43,955 nt of DNA from Desulfobacterales bacterium (lineage in GTDB: Bacteria; Desulfobacterota; Desulfobulbia; Desulfobulbales; JAGXFP01), in contig JAGXFP010000015.1 in NCBI GenBank assembly GCA_024637225.1, positions 1 to 43,955 on the forward strand, written 5' to 3'. The translations under genes were made by a program, and so were the position numbers. This document shows positions 25,412 through 35,365 of the stretch, piece after piece. The stretch's first letter is position 1. Each line of letters begins with the position of its first letter. Below the pieces are notes generated by a model, which was given only the letters and a program-made list of their open reading frames with translations, was not told where the DNA came from and did no database searches.

Positions 25412-25556
25412 GATGGCTAAGAAAAAATCGTCAGATCCAAGGCGCGCGAATTGCGAGGAATGAAGCGTACTTCAGTCCGCTGCGATGACGAGACAATTTG
25501 CAGCAACACGGGAGCTGGCGATTTATGCCCTTTAGGGTGCTTTTTGCGACGCAATC
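25412..25556 (+). repeat. Full copy C of the ~145-bp GATGGC/GCCATC element
   Basis: It starts GATGGCTAAGAAAAAATCG and ends GCTTTTTGCGACGCAATC, with the last inverted bases slightly altered. It has the same orientation as copies A and B. It ends about 20 bases before the start of the membrane-protein gene at 25578, so it probably sits in that gene's leader or promoter. The preceding 25222-25411 shows nothing recognisable. Confidence 0.85.
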
Positions 25557-25577
25557 TTTTTTTATTGAGAGCAGATC

Positions 25578-26048
25578 ATGATGATAGCCCGATTAAAACC
25601 CGATGTGTCCCTTAAGACCAGGCTCTTCCTTGCTGCCCTGCTCTGGAGCTGCATCGGATTGATGCTGCTGTGGCGCGGCGGGTCGGCCGTGTTTGCCATG
25701 GACCGGGAATGGCTCTTGCCGGTCGCCCTGGTTCTCGGCAGCTTCAAGTCCTGGGCGATCCTCGATCGGGTGGCGCTCAAAAACATCGATCGTATCCTGG
25801 CCAAGGGCGAATTCAGCTGTCTCGGCGGGATTTATTCATGGAAGACCTGGTTGCTGGTCGCGGTGATGATCGTTCTGGGTCGTTTATTGCGGGCCTCCTC
25901 ATTGCAGGCCTGGCTGGTCGGTCTCATATATGTTACCGTGGGGTGGAGTTTGTTATGGTCGAGTCGTAAGGCGTGGTTCCGGCTGCGCGAAAACATTGGT
26001 CCCGCTGTTCCCGGGGCAAGTTGCGGGCAGAATGATGGCGAGCAGTGA
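25578..26048 (+). CDS. Small integral membrane protein, unknown function
   Basis: 156 residues with about four predicted transmembrane segments: around residues 15-32, 43-60, 88-105 and 110-128. The loops are basic (RVALKNIDRIL and SSRKAWFRLRE), so the loop after the second segment and the C-terminus are probably cytoplasmic. No catalytic motif is seen. It overlaps the start of alr by about 17 bases, so the two are likely cotranscribed. The ATG at 25578 is preceded by GAGAGCAGATC, and a second ATG follows one codon later. Confidence 0.7.
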   Translation: MMIARLKPDVSLKTRLFLAALLWSCIGLMLLWRGGSAVFAMDREWLLPVALVLGSFKSWAILDRVALKNIDRILAKGEFSCLGGIYSWKTWLLVAVMIVLGRLLRASSLQAWLVGLIYVTVGWSLLWSSRKAWFRLRENIGPAVPGASCGQNDGEQ

Positions 26049-27180
26049 TTATACAACTTCCCATAACCGGGTCGAGATCGACCTCGTCGCCCTGCGCGGT
26101 AATTACCGGCAAATCCAGGCCAAGGTCGGCGGCCGGGTCAAGGTCATGGCGATTGTCAAGTCCGACGCTTACGGGCATGGTCTGGTTGCCGTGGCCCAAG
26201 CCCTTGCCGGCGAAGGATGCGGAATCTTCGGGGTGGCGGAGGTCGATGAGGGGATCAGCTTGCGCCGGGCCGGGGTTGCCGACGAGATTGTCGTTCTGCT
26301 CGGAACTCTGCCGGATTCTTTCCCGGCACTAATTGAATTCGGCCTGCAGGCTGTAGTTTTTGACCGGGAGGTCCTTGCCGATCTTTCCGCTTATGCCGCT
26401 CGGCATCAACGCTCGGTCGGCGTACATTTGAAGATCGATACCGGCATGGGTCGGCTTGGCATTCCGCCGGAGCAGCTGGACGAGATGCTCGATCTGTTGA
26501 GCGATTTGCCCGGGGTAAGGCTGGCTGGAATTCTCAGCCATTTCCCCCGGGCCGACGACCGGGCCGATCTGGGCCAGACCCTCGATCAGAACCGGCGTTT
26601 TGCCGAGATAGTGGCCCGGGCCGGGAAGCGTTGCGATACCGGATCGGCGCATGTCGCCAATTCGGCCGCTATTCTAAATCTGCCGGACAGTCACTTCGAT
26701 ATGGTCAGGCCTGGAATCACGCTCTACGGCTGCTACCCCTTTCCGGCGGAACCGGGTGATTCCGGACTCCGGCTACAGCAGGTGATGAGTTTCAAGACCC
26801 GGATTATCCAGGTCAAGGAGGTCCCGGCTGGTTACGGGATCAGCTATGGTCATACTTATCGGACCACCCGGCCGACCAGATTGGCGGTTTTGCCGGTTGG
26901 ATATGCTGACGGCTATCTTCGCCGGCTTACCGGCCGGGCGAAGGTCCTGATCGGCGGACGCAGGGCGCCGATCCTGGGCCGGATCTGCATGAACGCCTGC
27001 CTGGCCGATATTACCGATCTGGATCAGGTTAAAGCCGGGGAGGAGGCGGTGATCATGGGCCGCCAGGGCCAGGAAGAGATCACCGCCGACGAAATTGCCG
27101 GCTGGTCCGAGACGATCAGCTACGAGATATTGTGCCTCTTCGGCGGCCGCAATCAAAGGCGGTATTTGGACGAGGAGTGA
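26032..27180 (+). CDS. alr: Alanine racemase
   Basis: A PLP enzyme interconverting L- and D-alanine for peptidoglycan. The PLP lysine is K43 in VMAIVKSDAYGHG. The opposite catalytic base is the Tyr near residue 268 in AGYGISYGHTY, followed by RLAVLPVGYADGYLR. The metal-less C-terminal beta domain has LGRICMN. It has about 382 residues, typical length. The open frame extends upstream to 25930, inside the membrane-protein gene, but homology starts at HNRVEIDLVALRGNY, so the ATG at 26032 (or 26035) is the start. Confidence 0.95.
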   Translation: MMASSDYTTSHNRVEIDLVALRGNYRQIQAKVGGRVKVMAIVKSDAYGHGLVAVAQALAGEGCGIFGVAEVDEGISLRRAGVADEIVVLLGTLPDSFPALIEFGLQAVVFDREVLADLSAYAARHQRSVGVHLKIDTGMGRLGIPPEQLDEMLDLLSDLPGVRLAGILSHFPRADDRADLGQTLDQNRRFAEIVARAGKRCDTGSAHVANSAAILNLPDSHFDMVRPGITLYGCYPFPAEPGDSGLRLQQVMSFKTRIIQVKEVPAGYGISYGHTYRTTRPTRLAVLPVGYADGYLRRLTGRAKVLIGGRRAPILGRICMNACLADITDLDQVKAGEEAVIMGRQGQEEITADEIAGWSETISYEILCLFGGRNQRRYLDEE

Positions 27181-27345
27181 GAGATGGAGGGGAACCGGCC
27201 GTCCTTCTCCCTCCCGGCGGCTTTCCGGGGTGCCTGCTTTTTGCCGGCCTTTGGAGATCCGGGCCGGTGCTTGTCGCCCGTCGGCGGCTTGACCTGAATT
27301 TGCCGAGGTTTTTGCGGCACAATCATAAATAATTAAGTTGGGAAA

Positions 27346-29004
27346 ATGATCAAGAAACGCTTGAAAGCAAGACTGGACCAATGTTTTACCAAGGGAGTCG
27401 CCCAGGGATTTTGGTCGGCGGACTCAGCCGGAACCTATGCAGTCGAAGAGCCGAAACAGGCGGCCCACGGCGATTTTGCCACCAATATGGCGATGATTAT
27501 CGGCGGGCGCGAGAAGAAGAATCCCCGGGAGATCGCCGGGCAGCTCGCCGGCTTGATGGTCGAGCATACCGACCTGGTCGAGAAGGCGGAGATCGCCGGA
27601 CCGGGTTTCGTTAATTTTTTCATCAAGCCCGCAGTCTGGCATTCGGTTCTGCCCGAGGTCTGCGGCGAAAACGAAAAGTTCGGATTGAGCGAGGTCGGCG
27701 CCGGCTGCAAGGTTCTGGTTGAATTTGTCAGCGCCAATCCCACCGGCCCCTTGAGTATCGGCCATGGCCGCCAGGCGGTGCTCGGCGATGCCATTGCCCG
27801 GCTGCTGACGGCCACCGGCCATCAGGTCACCAGGGAATACTATTACAACGATGCCGGCCGCCAGATGCGGGTTCTGGGCGAGTCGACCCGGGCCCGTTAT
27901 CTCGAGTGTCTCGGCCTGGAGCACCACTTTCCGGAAGACGGCTATCAGGGCGAATATATCCGGGAGATCGCCGCCGACCTGGCCGGGAAACAGGGTGACG
28001 CCCTGAAGGATGTCGACGACGTCACGCCCTTCAAGGAAGCGGCCGAGCAGGCTATATTTGCCGATATCAATGCGACCCTGAATCGCCTGGGAATCAGGTT
28101 CGATAATTACTACAATGAACACACCCTTTACGATGCGGGCCTGATCGACGAGGTGATCGCCGCCCTCCGGGACAAGGGATTGGTTTATGAGCGGGATGAG
28201 GCGGTCTGGTTCAAGACCACCGAATTCGGCCAGGAAAAGGATCGGGTCATCATCAAGAGCAGCGGCGAGCCGACCTACCGGCTGCCGGATATCGCTTATC
28301 ATCGGGAGAAGTTCAAGCGCGGATTCGACTGGATGGTAGATATTTTCGGGGCCGACCATATCGCCACGGTGCCGGATGTCATGGCCGGGGTCGCGGCTCT
28401 GGGTTACGACCCGGCCAAGGTCACCGTGGTGCTCCACCAGTTCGTCACCCTGATGCGCGAGGGCAAGCAAGTCAAGATGTCGACCCGTAAGGCCAATTTC
28501 GTGACGATCGACGAGCTGGTCGACGAGGTCGGCGTGGACGTGGTCCGCTTCTTTTTTCTGATGCGCAAAGCGGACAGCCATCTGGAGTTCGATCTAGACC
28601 TGGCCACCCAGCAGAGCCAGGAGAATCCGGTCTATTACATGCAGTACGGTCATGCCCGGCTGGCCAGCATTAACCGCAAGGCCATCGAGAAAGGGGTCGA
28701 TCGCGGCCCTTTGAGCGAGGTTCCCCTGCATCGCCTTGTCGAACCGGAGGAACTGAATTTACTCAAGTCCATGGCGTCCTGGCCGGATCTGGTCGAAAGC
28801 GCCGCCCTGAATCTGGAACCCCATGGGGTTATTTTCTTTATGCAGGATCTGGCCGCCCAGTTTCACAGCTATTACAACAAACATCGGGTGATCTCCGACG
28901 ATCTCGAGCTGTCAAGAGCCCGGCTCTGGCTGGCTGAAGGCATTCGGATTATCTTGCGAAACGGCTTGAATCTCATCGGGGTCAAGGCCCCGGAGACGAT
29001 GTGA
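27346..29004 (+). CDS. argS: Arginyl-tRNA synthetase
   Basis: Charges tRNA-Arg in the cytoplasm. It is a class I synthetase with an N-terminal Add-1 domain. The HIGH-equivalent motif here is L136-S-I-G-H140-G-R in NPTGPLSIGHGRQAV, so the first histidine is serine. The KMSK-equivalent is K377-M-S-T-R in VKMSTRKANFVT, a variant common in bacterial ArgRS of this type. The C-terminal DALR anticodon domain ends AEGIRIILRNGLNLIGVKAPE, with the family's usual terminal methionine. It has 552 residues, normal size. It is followed directly by the SPOR-protein gene. Confidence 0.96.
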   Translation: MIKKRLKARLDQCFTKGVAQGFWSADSAGTYAVEEPKQAAHGDFATNMAMIIGGREKKNPREIAGQLAGLMVEHTDLVEKAEIAGPGFVNFFIKPAVWHSVLPEVCGENEKFGLSEVGAGCKVLVEFVSANPTGPLSIGHGRQAVLGDAIARLLTATGHQVTREYYYNDAGRQMRVLGESTRARYLECLGLEHHFPEDGYQGEYIREIAADLAGKQGDALKDVDDVTPFKEAAEQAIFADINATLNRLGIRFDNYYNEHTLYDAGLIDEVIAALRDKGLVYERDEAVWFKTTEFGQEKDRVIIKSSGEPTYRLPDIAYHREKFKRGFDWMVDIFGADHIATVPDVMAGVAALGYDPAKVTVVLHQFVTLMREGKQVKMSTRKANFVTIDELVDEVGVDVVRFFFLMRKADSHLEFDLDLATQQSQENPVYYMQYGHARLASINRKAIEKGVDRGPLSEVPLHRLVEPEELNLLKSMASWPDLVESAALNLEPHGVIFFMQDLAAQFHSYYNKHRVISDDLELSRARLWLAEGIRIILRNGLNLIGVKAPETM

Positions 29005-29619
29005 GTGGATTTTATGGCCCCGGGCAAGCGTAGAAGCAGGAAGAGCAAAAAAAAAGCTTTCGTAAAGTTCGAGCTTACCCTGTCAGGCCTGCTGGGCTTG
29101 GGGGTCGTTTGTTTCTGCGTTTTTCTATGGATGTTCCTGTTGGGGATTTGGTCGGGGCAATCCCTGGCCCCCCCGGCTAAATATCGGCCGGCCGGGATCG
29201 GCAAAGGCTTGTCCGATACCTTGAAGCCCAAGGCGCAAATAAAGGAGGACTCCGGTCCAGGGGAGCAGGCGGTGGTCGCGCCGGTTACCGGAGCTGCCAA
29301 GAAAGAGTTGTCGGCGATAGCCAAGAAAAAGATGGTCCCCCGGAAAAGCCGGCCTGCCCCTGAGCCCGAAGAGGATCCCGCTTTCTTCGCCGTCCAGGTC
29401 GGCGCCTTTAAGGACGACAAACTGGCCGTGAAGGAAGTTGCAGTCTGGGAAAAGAAGGGCTACAACTCTTTTTCCAGGCCGCCGACTGGAGATGACGACA
29501 CCTATACCAGGGTCTATGTCGGCCGCTTCGACAGCCTGGACCGCGCTCGGGATAAGGCCGGCCTCATCGGCAGGGCGGAGAAAATCAAGCCTTTTGTGGT
29601 TCTGGTTCCGGGGGAATAG
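29005..29619 (+). CDS. SPOR-domain membrane protein
   Basis: A basic N-terminus (GKRRSRKSKKK), one transmembrane helix (about residues 26-50), a proline/alanine/lysine-rich linker, and a C-terminal SPOR domain (about 128-203). The SPOR domain starts FFAVQVGAFKDD and has YTRVYVGRFDSLDRARDKAG, the canonical RNP-like pattern. SPOR domains bind denuded peptidoglycan at the septum, so the protein probably acts in cell division. The GTG at 29005 directly follows the argS stop, with an ATG at 29014 as alternative. argS followed by a SPOR protein is a common pair in Desulfobacterota. Confidence 0.88.
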   Translation: MDFMAPGKRRSRKSKKKAFVKFELTLSGLLGLGVVCFCVFLWMFLLGIWSGQSLAPPAKYRPAGIGKGLSDTLKPKAQIKEDSGPGEQAVVAPVTGAAKKELSAIAKKKMVPRKSRPAPEPEEDPAFFAVQVGAFKDDKLAVKEVAVWEKKGYNSFSRPPTGDDDTYTRVYVGRFDSLDRARDKAGLIGRAEKIKPFVVLVPGE

Positions 29620-29751
29620 CCTGCTCGGCCGTGCTTGATTTGTCGGGCCGCCTGCGGTATATTTGTCAGGTTCAGCACTTTTTAAGTCGGCCCGGAATGG
29701 TTACCTTCGGGAAGACATGCGCTATAAATTGAAAGAAATGGGTTAACCGGG

Positions 29752-30213
29752 ATGATCCGCAGGGCTCGCATCGACGATGTAAAGAAGATCTACGCTATCT
29801 TGCAGCATTTTTCCTCCCAGGAGCTGCTGCTGGGCCGCTCGTTGAGCTCCTTATACGATCAGCTCCGCGATTTTCTGGTCTACGAAGAAGCGCGGGACGG
29901 CGAGCCGCGGATCATCGGGGTCTGCGCCCTGCATGTTTGCTGGGAAGACCTGGCCGAGATTCGTTCCCTGGCGGTGGTCGAGGAAGAGCACGGCAAGGGG
30001 GTTGGGCGCGCCCTGGTCCTGGCCTGTCTCGAGGATATGCGCGATCTCGGTTTGGCCAGGGTTTTCACCCTGACCTACCAGCCGGGTTTTTTCGTCCAGC
30101 TGGGTTTTCGGCCGGTCGACAAGAGTGAATTGCCCCATAAGGTCTGGAGTGATTGCATCCAATGTCCCAAGTTTCCGGATTGCAATGAAGAAGCGCTGAT
30201 CCGGGCAATATAA
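29752..30213 (+). CDS. argA: GNAT N-acetyltransferase, N-acetylglutamate-synthase type
   Basis: A 153-residue GNAT enzyme. The acetyl-CoA loop is V-x-E-E-x-x-G-K-G-V-G-R-A (VEEEHGKGVGRAL) after the strand EIRSLAV. The C-terminal PHKVWSDCIQCPKFPDCNE is characteristic of the short, stand-alone N-acetylglutamate synthases that start arginine biosynthesis in many delta-proteobacteria and actinobacteria. This assignment is supported by argJ and argS within 4 kb. The Cys-x2-Cys...Cys cluster may bind a metal. The ribosome-binding site is weak. Confidence 0.82.
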   Translation: MIRRARIDDVKKIYAILQHFSSQELLLGRSLSSLYDQLRDFLVYEEARDGEPRIIGVCALHVCWEDLAEIRSLAVVEEEHGKGVGRALVLACLEDMRDLGLARVFTLTYQPGFFVQLGFRPVDKSELPHKVWSDCIQCPKFPDCNEEALIRAI

Positions 30214-30346
30214 ATATGAAAACTCAAATCAGCAAATTCGGCCAGCCGTAAAGCAGCAAGTTGGCCGTCACTGTCCGTTGTTTCGCGGCTTTCCGGAGCC
30301 GCTTGTTCGCGAGACCGACTAATATAAGCAGGGAGCTTGATATACA

Positions 30347-32893
30347 ATGATCGGAAGTATATTAACCAGCATTTTCGGCAGTAAGAACGAAAGGGTTCTA
30401 AAGGAACTCAATCCCCTGGTGGAGGCGATCAACGCTCGCGAACCCGAGATTAAGAAGCTCGATGACACCGCCCTGGCCGCCAAGACTGTTGAGTTCAGGG
30501 AGCGGCTCGACAAGGGGGAAACCATCGATGACCTGTTGGTCGAGGCCTTCGCCGTCGTTCGGGAAGCCGCCTGGCGCAGCGTGGGGATGCGCCCCTTCGA
30601 TGTGCAGCTGGTCGGGGCGATCGTCCTGCATCAGGGCAAGATCGCCGAAATGAAAACCGGCGAGGGCAAGACCTTGGTCGCCACCATGCCGGTCTACCTC
30701 AATGCCCTGAGCGGCCACGGCGCCCATGTGGTGACGGTCAACGACTATCTGGCCGGGCGTGATGCCGAATGGATGAGCACGGTCTACAGCTTCCTGGGGA
30801 TGAGCACCGGGGTTATCGTCCATGACATGAACGACCAGGATCGCCGGGCGGCCTACGCCAGCGATATCACCTACGGGACCAACAACGAATTCGGTTTCGA
30901 CTATCTGCGCGACAATATGAAGTTCGCCGTGGAGGATTTCTGTCAGCGGCCCCTGAACTTCGCCATTGTCGATGAGGTCGACTCGATTCTGATCGATGAG
31001 GCGCGGACCCCGCTGATCATCTCGGGCCCCTCCGAGATGTCCACCGAGCTTTATCAGCGGGTGGACCGCTTAGTCCACAACTTCGAAAAAGAGACCCACT
31101 TCACCATCGACGAGAAATCCCGGGCTCTCTCCCTTACCGAGGAAGGGGTGGTCTTGGGCGAGAAGCTGCTGGGCATCGAGAATCTTTACGATCCCAAGAA
31201 TATCGAGTGGCTGCATCATCTCAATCAGGCCCTGAAGGCGCACTTTGTCTTTAGCCGCGATGTCGATTACCTGGTCAGGGGGGACGATGTCCTGATTGTC
31301 GACGAGTTCACTGGAAGGGCGCTGCCGGGGCGGCGCTACAGCGACGGTCTGCACCAGGCTCTGGAGGCAAAGGAAAAGGTCAAGGTCGAAAAGGAGAATC
31401 AGACCCTCGCTTCGATCACCTTCCAGAACTATTTCCGGATGTACGACAAACTGGCTGGAATGACCGGAACCGCCGATACCGAGGCGGTCGAGTTCAAGAA
31501 AATCTACAATCTCGATGTGGTATCGATTCCGACCAACCACGAGATGATCCGGGAGGATTACGCCGATTCAATCTATAAAAACAAAAAGGCGAAATTCCGG
31601 GCCGTGGTCAGGGAGATCAAGGTGCTCCACGAGGCGGGCCGGCCGGTGCTGGTCGGGACCATCAGCATCGACGTTTCGGAGCAGATTTCGGACATGCTTA
31701 CCAAGGCGGGGGTCAAACATTCGGTCCTGAACGCCAAGCATCATGAACATGAAGCCAAGATCATCGCAGAAGCCGGCGAATCCGGTCGGGTGACCATCGC
31801 TACCAACATGGCGGGGCGCGGCACCGATATCAAGCTGGGCGATGGGGTTGCCGATTTGGGCGGCCTCCATATTCTCGGAACCAGCCGGCATGAATCGCGC
31901 CGGATCGACAACCAGTTACGGGGCCGTTCCGGCCGCCAGGGCGATCCCGGTTCCTCACGGTTTTTTCTCTCTCTGGAGGACGATCTGCTCCGGGTTTTCG
32001 GTTCCGACCGGATCTCCGGGATCATGGACAAGCTTGGCATGGAGGAGGACGAGCCGGTTGAGCACCAGATGATCAGCAAGGCGATCGAGAACGCCCAGCG
32101 CAAGGTTGAAGGGCACAACTTCGAAATCCGCAAGCATCTTCTCGAATACGATGACGTGATGAACAAGCAGCGCGAGGTGATCTATCGGCAGCGCCGGGAG
32201 ATCATGGTCAGCGACGACGTTCAGGAAGATATCATGGATATGGTTTCCGATCTGGCCGAGAACGTCTGCGCCGGTGTGGTCGACCCCGAGCTGCCTTCGG
32301 CCGACTGGAATTGGGAAAGCCTTTACGAACAGATCCATTCGACCTTCGGATTGCGGTTCCAGTTAAGCGACGAGGAAATAGCCGGGGTTTCGAGCCCCGA
32401 TAAACTTATCGAGAAGGTCATCGTTTATCTGGAAGAGGCCTATCGCAAGCGGGAAGCGGAAAACGGTTCCGGAAATATGCGCAACCTTGAAAAGCTGGTC
32501 CTCCTCCAGGTTATCGATCAGCACTGGAAGGAGCATCTGCTCAATATGGATCATCTCAAGGAGGGCATCGGCCTGCGCGGCTATGGCCAGAAGAATCCTC
32601 TTAATGAGTATAAGCGCGAAGGCTACGAGATGTTCCTGGCCCTGATGGATACCATCAAGCAGCAGACCGTCCGCAATCTTTTCCTGATCAGGCTGGTTGA
32701 GGAGGATGAAATTGAAAGACTGGCCCGGGAGCAGCGGGAGCGCAAGCAGGAAATCGAGCTGCGCCACGGCGAAGCCGCCGCTGGCGAGGAGCCTAAAACG
32801 GTGCGGCGCGAGGGCGAGAAAATCGGGCGTAATTCCCCCTGTCCCTGCGGCAGCGGCCAAAAATATAAAAAATGCTGCGGAAGGGCGGCCTGA
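30347..32893 (+). CDS. secA: Preprotein translocase ATPase SecA
   Basis: The motor that pushes unfolded preproteins through SecYEG. Walker A is GEGKT with K108, the same position as in E. coli. [15 protein letters not shown] is the Walker B/DEAD region, followed by the preprotein-crosslinking domain. Motif VI region is [18 protein letters not shown]. The C-terminal zinc finger [17 protein letters not shown] binds SecB and phospholipids. It has 848 residues. AGGGAG lies 13 bases before the ATG. It overlaps the open frame of argJ, whose real start is 23 bases after the secA stop. No secM-like leader was found in 30214-30346. Confidence 0.98.
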   Translation: MIGSILTSIFGSKNERVLKELNPLVEAINAREPEIKKLDDTALAAKTVEFRERLDKGETIDDLLVEAFAVVREAAWRSVGMRPFDVQLVGAIVLHQGKIAEMKTGEGKTLVATMPVYLNALSGHGAHVVTVNDYLAGRDAEWMSTVYSFLGMSTGVIVHDMNDQDRRAAYASDITYGTNNEFGFDYLRDNMKFAVEDFCQRPLNFAIVDEVDSILIDEARTPLIISGPSEMSTELYQRVDRLVHNFEKETHFTIDEKSRALSLTEEGVVLGEKLLGIENLYDPKNIEWLHHLNQALKAHFVFSRDVDYLVRGDDVLIVDEFTGRALPGRRYSDGLHQALEAKEKVKVEKENQTLASITFQNYFRMYDKLAGMTGTADTEAVEFKKIYNLDVVSIPTNHEMIREDYADSIYKNKKAKFRAVVREIKVLHEAGRPVLVGTISIDVSEQISDMLTKAGVKHSVLNAKHHEHEAKIIAEAGESGRVTIATNMAGRGTDIKLGDGVADLGGLHILGTSRHESRRIDNQLRGRSGRQGDPGSSRFFLSLEDDLLRVFGSDRISGIMDKLGMEEDEPVEHQMISKAIENAQRKVEGHNFEIRKHLLEYDDVMNKQREVIYRQRREIMVSDDVQEDIMDMVSDLAENVCAGVVDPELPSADWNWESLYEQIHSTFGLRFQLSDEEIAGVSSPDKLIEKVIVYLEEAYRKREAENGSGNMRNLEKLVLLQVIDQHWKEHLLNMDHLKEGIGLRGYGQKNPLNEYKREGYEMFLALMDTIKQQTVRNLFLIRLVEEDEIERLAREQRERKQEIELRHGEAAAGEEPKTVRREGEKIGRNSPCPCGSGQKYKKCCGRAA

Positions 32894-32916
32894 GGGCGCG
32901 GCCTGAAATAATCGCC

Positions 32917-34107
32917 ATGACTGATTTCAAGGTAAACGGCTTCAAGGCGGCGGCGGTCCGATCGGGTATCCGCGGCAAGGACCGGCTCGATATGGGGCTG
33001 ATTGTCTGTGAAACCCCGGCCGTCGCGGCCGGGGTCTTTACGACCAGCCGGGTCAAGGCCGCCCCGGTCCTGCTCGATATGGAGCGGCTCGCCTCGGGCC
33101 GGGCCCGGGCGGTGCTGGTCAATTCCGGCATTGCCAATGCCTGTTCGGGCGAGGCGGGGATGGCGGCTGCCATCGCCGCCAGTCAGCTGGTGGCGGACGG
33201 CCTGGCCGTCGATAAGCAGGAGGTGCTGGTCTCGTCAACCGGGGTGATCGGCGAACAGCTCGACCTTGCCTGTTTTGAGAAAGGGGTTCCCGAGCTGATC
33301 AGCTCTTTGTCCGCCGACGGTCTCGCCGCGGTGTCCCTGGCGATCATGACCACCGATACCGTGCCTAAAACGGCGGTGCGTTGTCTCGAAGTCGACGCCG
33401 TGCCCGTGAAGATAGCCGGGATCGCCAAGGGGTCCGGGATGATCAAGCCCGATATGGCCACCATGCTCGCCTTCATCATGACCGACGCGGCAGTCGAGCC
33501 CGATTGCCTGCGGCGGATGCTGCGGGAGGGTTGCGACCTTTCATTCAATCGAATCACCGTCGACGGCGACACCAGCACCAACGACTCGGTGATCATCCTC
33601 GCCAACGGCCTGGCCGGCAATCGTCCGGTAACCGGGGAAAGCGCGGGTTCCGCCGAATTTGCGGCCGCCCTGAACGAGCTTCTTCTGGATCTGGCCCTGC
33701 AGATCGTCCGGGACGGCGAGGGGGCCACCAAACTGGTGACGATCCGGGTAAAGGGGGCGCGCAGCGACGCGGAGGCCAGGCAGGCGGCGGAGACGGTGGC
33801 CAACTCCAATCTGGTTAAGACCGCTTTCTTCGGCGAGGATGCCAACTGGGGCAGGATCATCGGCGCCCTGGGACGCTCCGGGGCCGAATTCGCCCAGGAA
33901 AAGGTCGATATCGCCTTTGACGACGTCCTGCTGGTCGAAAACGGACTCGGCCTTGGCGGCGCGGCCGAGGCGGCCGCCACCGAGGTTCTGAAGAGAAAAG
34001 AGTTCGGCGTCAATATCGATCTCAAGAACGGCGACTGCTCCCGGGAATGCTATACCTGCGATTTTTCCCTTGATTATGTCAGGATCAATGCCGATTACCG
34101 CTCTTGA
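32917..34107 (+). CDS. argJ: Glutamate N-acetyltransferase / amino-acid acetyltransferase
   Basis: Transfers the acetyl group from N-acetylornithine to glutamate in the cyclic arginine pathway. The self-cleaving precursor is recognised by KGSGMIKPDMATMLAF. Cleavage occurs between Ala and Thr, and the new N-terminal Thr is the nucleophile. Other family motifs are NSGIANAC near the start and ANWGRIIGALGRSGA with DGEGATKL further on. The ATG at 32917 begins MTDFKVNGFKAAAV. The frame opens earlier, within secA, but without homology. It has about 396 residues. A stand-alone argA-type gene is 2.7 kb upstream, so ArgJ need only be monofunctional. Confidence 0.94.
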   Translation: MTDFKVNGFKAAAVRSGIRGKDRLDMGLIVCETPAVAAGVFTTSRVKAAPVLLDMERLASGRARAVLVNSGIANACSGEAGMAAAIAASQLVADGLAVDKQEVLVSSTGVIGEQLDLACFEKGVPELISSLSADGLAAVSLAIMTTDTVPKTAVRCLEVDAVPVKIAGIAKGSGMIKPDMATMLAFIMTDAAVEPDCLRRMLREGCDLSFNRITVDGDTSTNDSVIILANGLAGNRPVTGESAGSAEFAAALNELLLDLALQIVRDGEGATKLVTIRVKGARSDAEARQAAETVANSNLVKTAFFGEDANWGRIIGALGRSGAEFAQEKVDIAFDDVLLVENGLGLGGAAEAAATEVLKRKEFGVNIDLKNGDCSRECYTCDFSLDYVRINADYRS

Positions 34108-34217
34108 AATCACTTCTGCTTTTTCCACTTCCGTCTGCCCTTTTTTTCAGCTAGTCCCGCATCCCGCCGGCGATTTTACGAGCGCCGGAAACTATGCTAT
34201 CATGAAGGGTCAAGCCG

Positions 34218-35324
34218 ATGAATACTCCCATGCGTAAAATTATATTTGTGGTGCTGTTGCTGATTGTTATTGCCATCGGCCTCCTCCACTTTTTTACGCC
34301 CGGCGATCTCGGGGTCTATCATGCCGCCTACCGGCGGTTCAGCTATTTCCCCATCGTCCTGGGGGCGATCTGGTTCGGGTTGCGGGGGGGGATCTTTTTC
34401 GCGGTTCTCTCCTCGGTGGCCTTCATTCCTCATCTGTTTCTCTATCTGGGCGACGATCCCCGGATATATCTCAACGAACTGGTCGAAGTTGTCCTCTACC
34501 TTGCGGCCGGGGCACTCACCGGTTTCATTGCCAGCCGGGAGGCGAAGCTCCGTGACAAATATCGCAAGCTTTCCGAGGAGCTTGAGGAAGCTTACGAGCG
34601 CCTCCATCACGAGAGCGAGGTCTTGCTTGAGGTGGAGAACCAGCTGGGCGCCAACCAGAAATTTTCCGCCTTGGGCGAGCTTTCCGCTTCCCTGGCCCAT
34701 GAGATCAAAAACCCCTTAAGCTCGTTGCGGGGCACGGCCGAGATCATTCTCGACGAGTTTCCGGAAGGTCATCCCAAACGGGAATTCGGCGAAATCATGC
34801 TCAAGGAGGTGGACCGCTTGAACGCGACCGTCAATGAAATCCTCCAGTATTCCAGGGGACAGACCACGGTCGGCAGCGACCAGCCCCCCGAGCCCCTGAC
34901 CGAAGTGATAAATCGGGTGGCGAGGCTTTTGGAATCGTATCTGCGTAAAAAATCGGTAAGCCTCGATATCGATGCCTGTCCGGAAGCGGATCTCTTTTTG
35001 GTGGACGGCAGCAAGATGTCCCAGGTTTTTCTGAATATCATCTTGAACGCCATCGATGTCCTCTCCGAAAACGGCAGGATCAGGGTCAAGATCAGGCTCG
35101 ATGGCGAGGAGATGGTGGTGGCCATCTCGGATAACGGGCCGGGGATTCCCGAAGACATGCGACGGGATATTTTCAAACCCTTTGTTTCCAGTAAGGAGCA
35201 CGGCACCGGTCTGGGGCTGTCGATCAGCGCCAAGATCGTCGAAAGTCTCGGGGGCCGGATCGATGTGGCCGAAAGCTCCGAGGGCGGTGCCTGCTTTTCG
35301 GTGACTCTGCCGGGGGTCGGCTGA
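34218..35324 (+). CDS. Membrane sensor histidine kinase
   Basis: The N-terminal membrane domain has about four hydrophobic segments (roughly residues 7-25, 42-58, 62-80 and 90-108) with little periplasmic sequence, so it senses within or near the membrane. A coiled coil (about 108-145) leads to the dimerisation/phosphoacceptor helix with H161 in SLAHEIKNPLSSLRGTAEI. The HATPase domain has the N box NIILNAIDVL, G1 DNGPGIPEDM and G2 GTGLGLSIS. The HEIKNP signature belongs to the NtrB/ZraS-like class that works with sigma54 activators. The likely partner is the regulator at 35879, but 554 bases with repeats separate them. Confidence 0.9.
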   Translation: MNTPMRKIIFVVLLLIVIAIGLLHFFTPGDLGVYHAAYRRFSYFPIVLGAIWFGLRGGIFFAVLSSVAFIPHLFLYLGDDPRIYLNELVEVVLYLAAGALTGFIASREAKLRDKYRKLSEELEEAYERLHHESEVLLEVENQLGANQKFSALGELSASLAHEIKNPLSSLRGTAEIILDEFPEGHPKREFGEIMLKEVDRLNATVNEILQYSRGQTTVGSDQPPEPLTEVINRVARLLESYLRKKSVSLDIDACPEADLFLVDGSKMSQVFLNIILNAIDVLSENGRIRVKIRLDGEEMVVAISDNGPGIPEDMRRDIFKPFVSSKEHGTGLGLSISAKIVESLGGRIDVAESSEGGACFSVTLPGVG

Positions 35325-35365
35325 ATGGGTATGGAGTTTTGCGGCCGGGAAAATAGAAAAATACC

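Noticed and set aside
25111-25488. 125-codon plus-strand frame after the ferredoxin
   Set aside because: It starts within the ferredoxin gene and runs through its terminator into repeat C.
27424-28581. Minus-strand frame of 385 codons opposite argS
   Set aside because: Antisense shadow of argS with low-complexity composition and no motifs.
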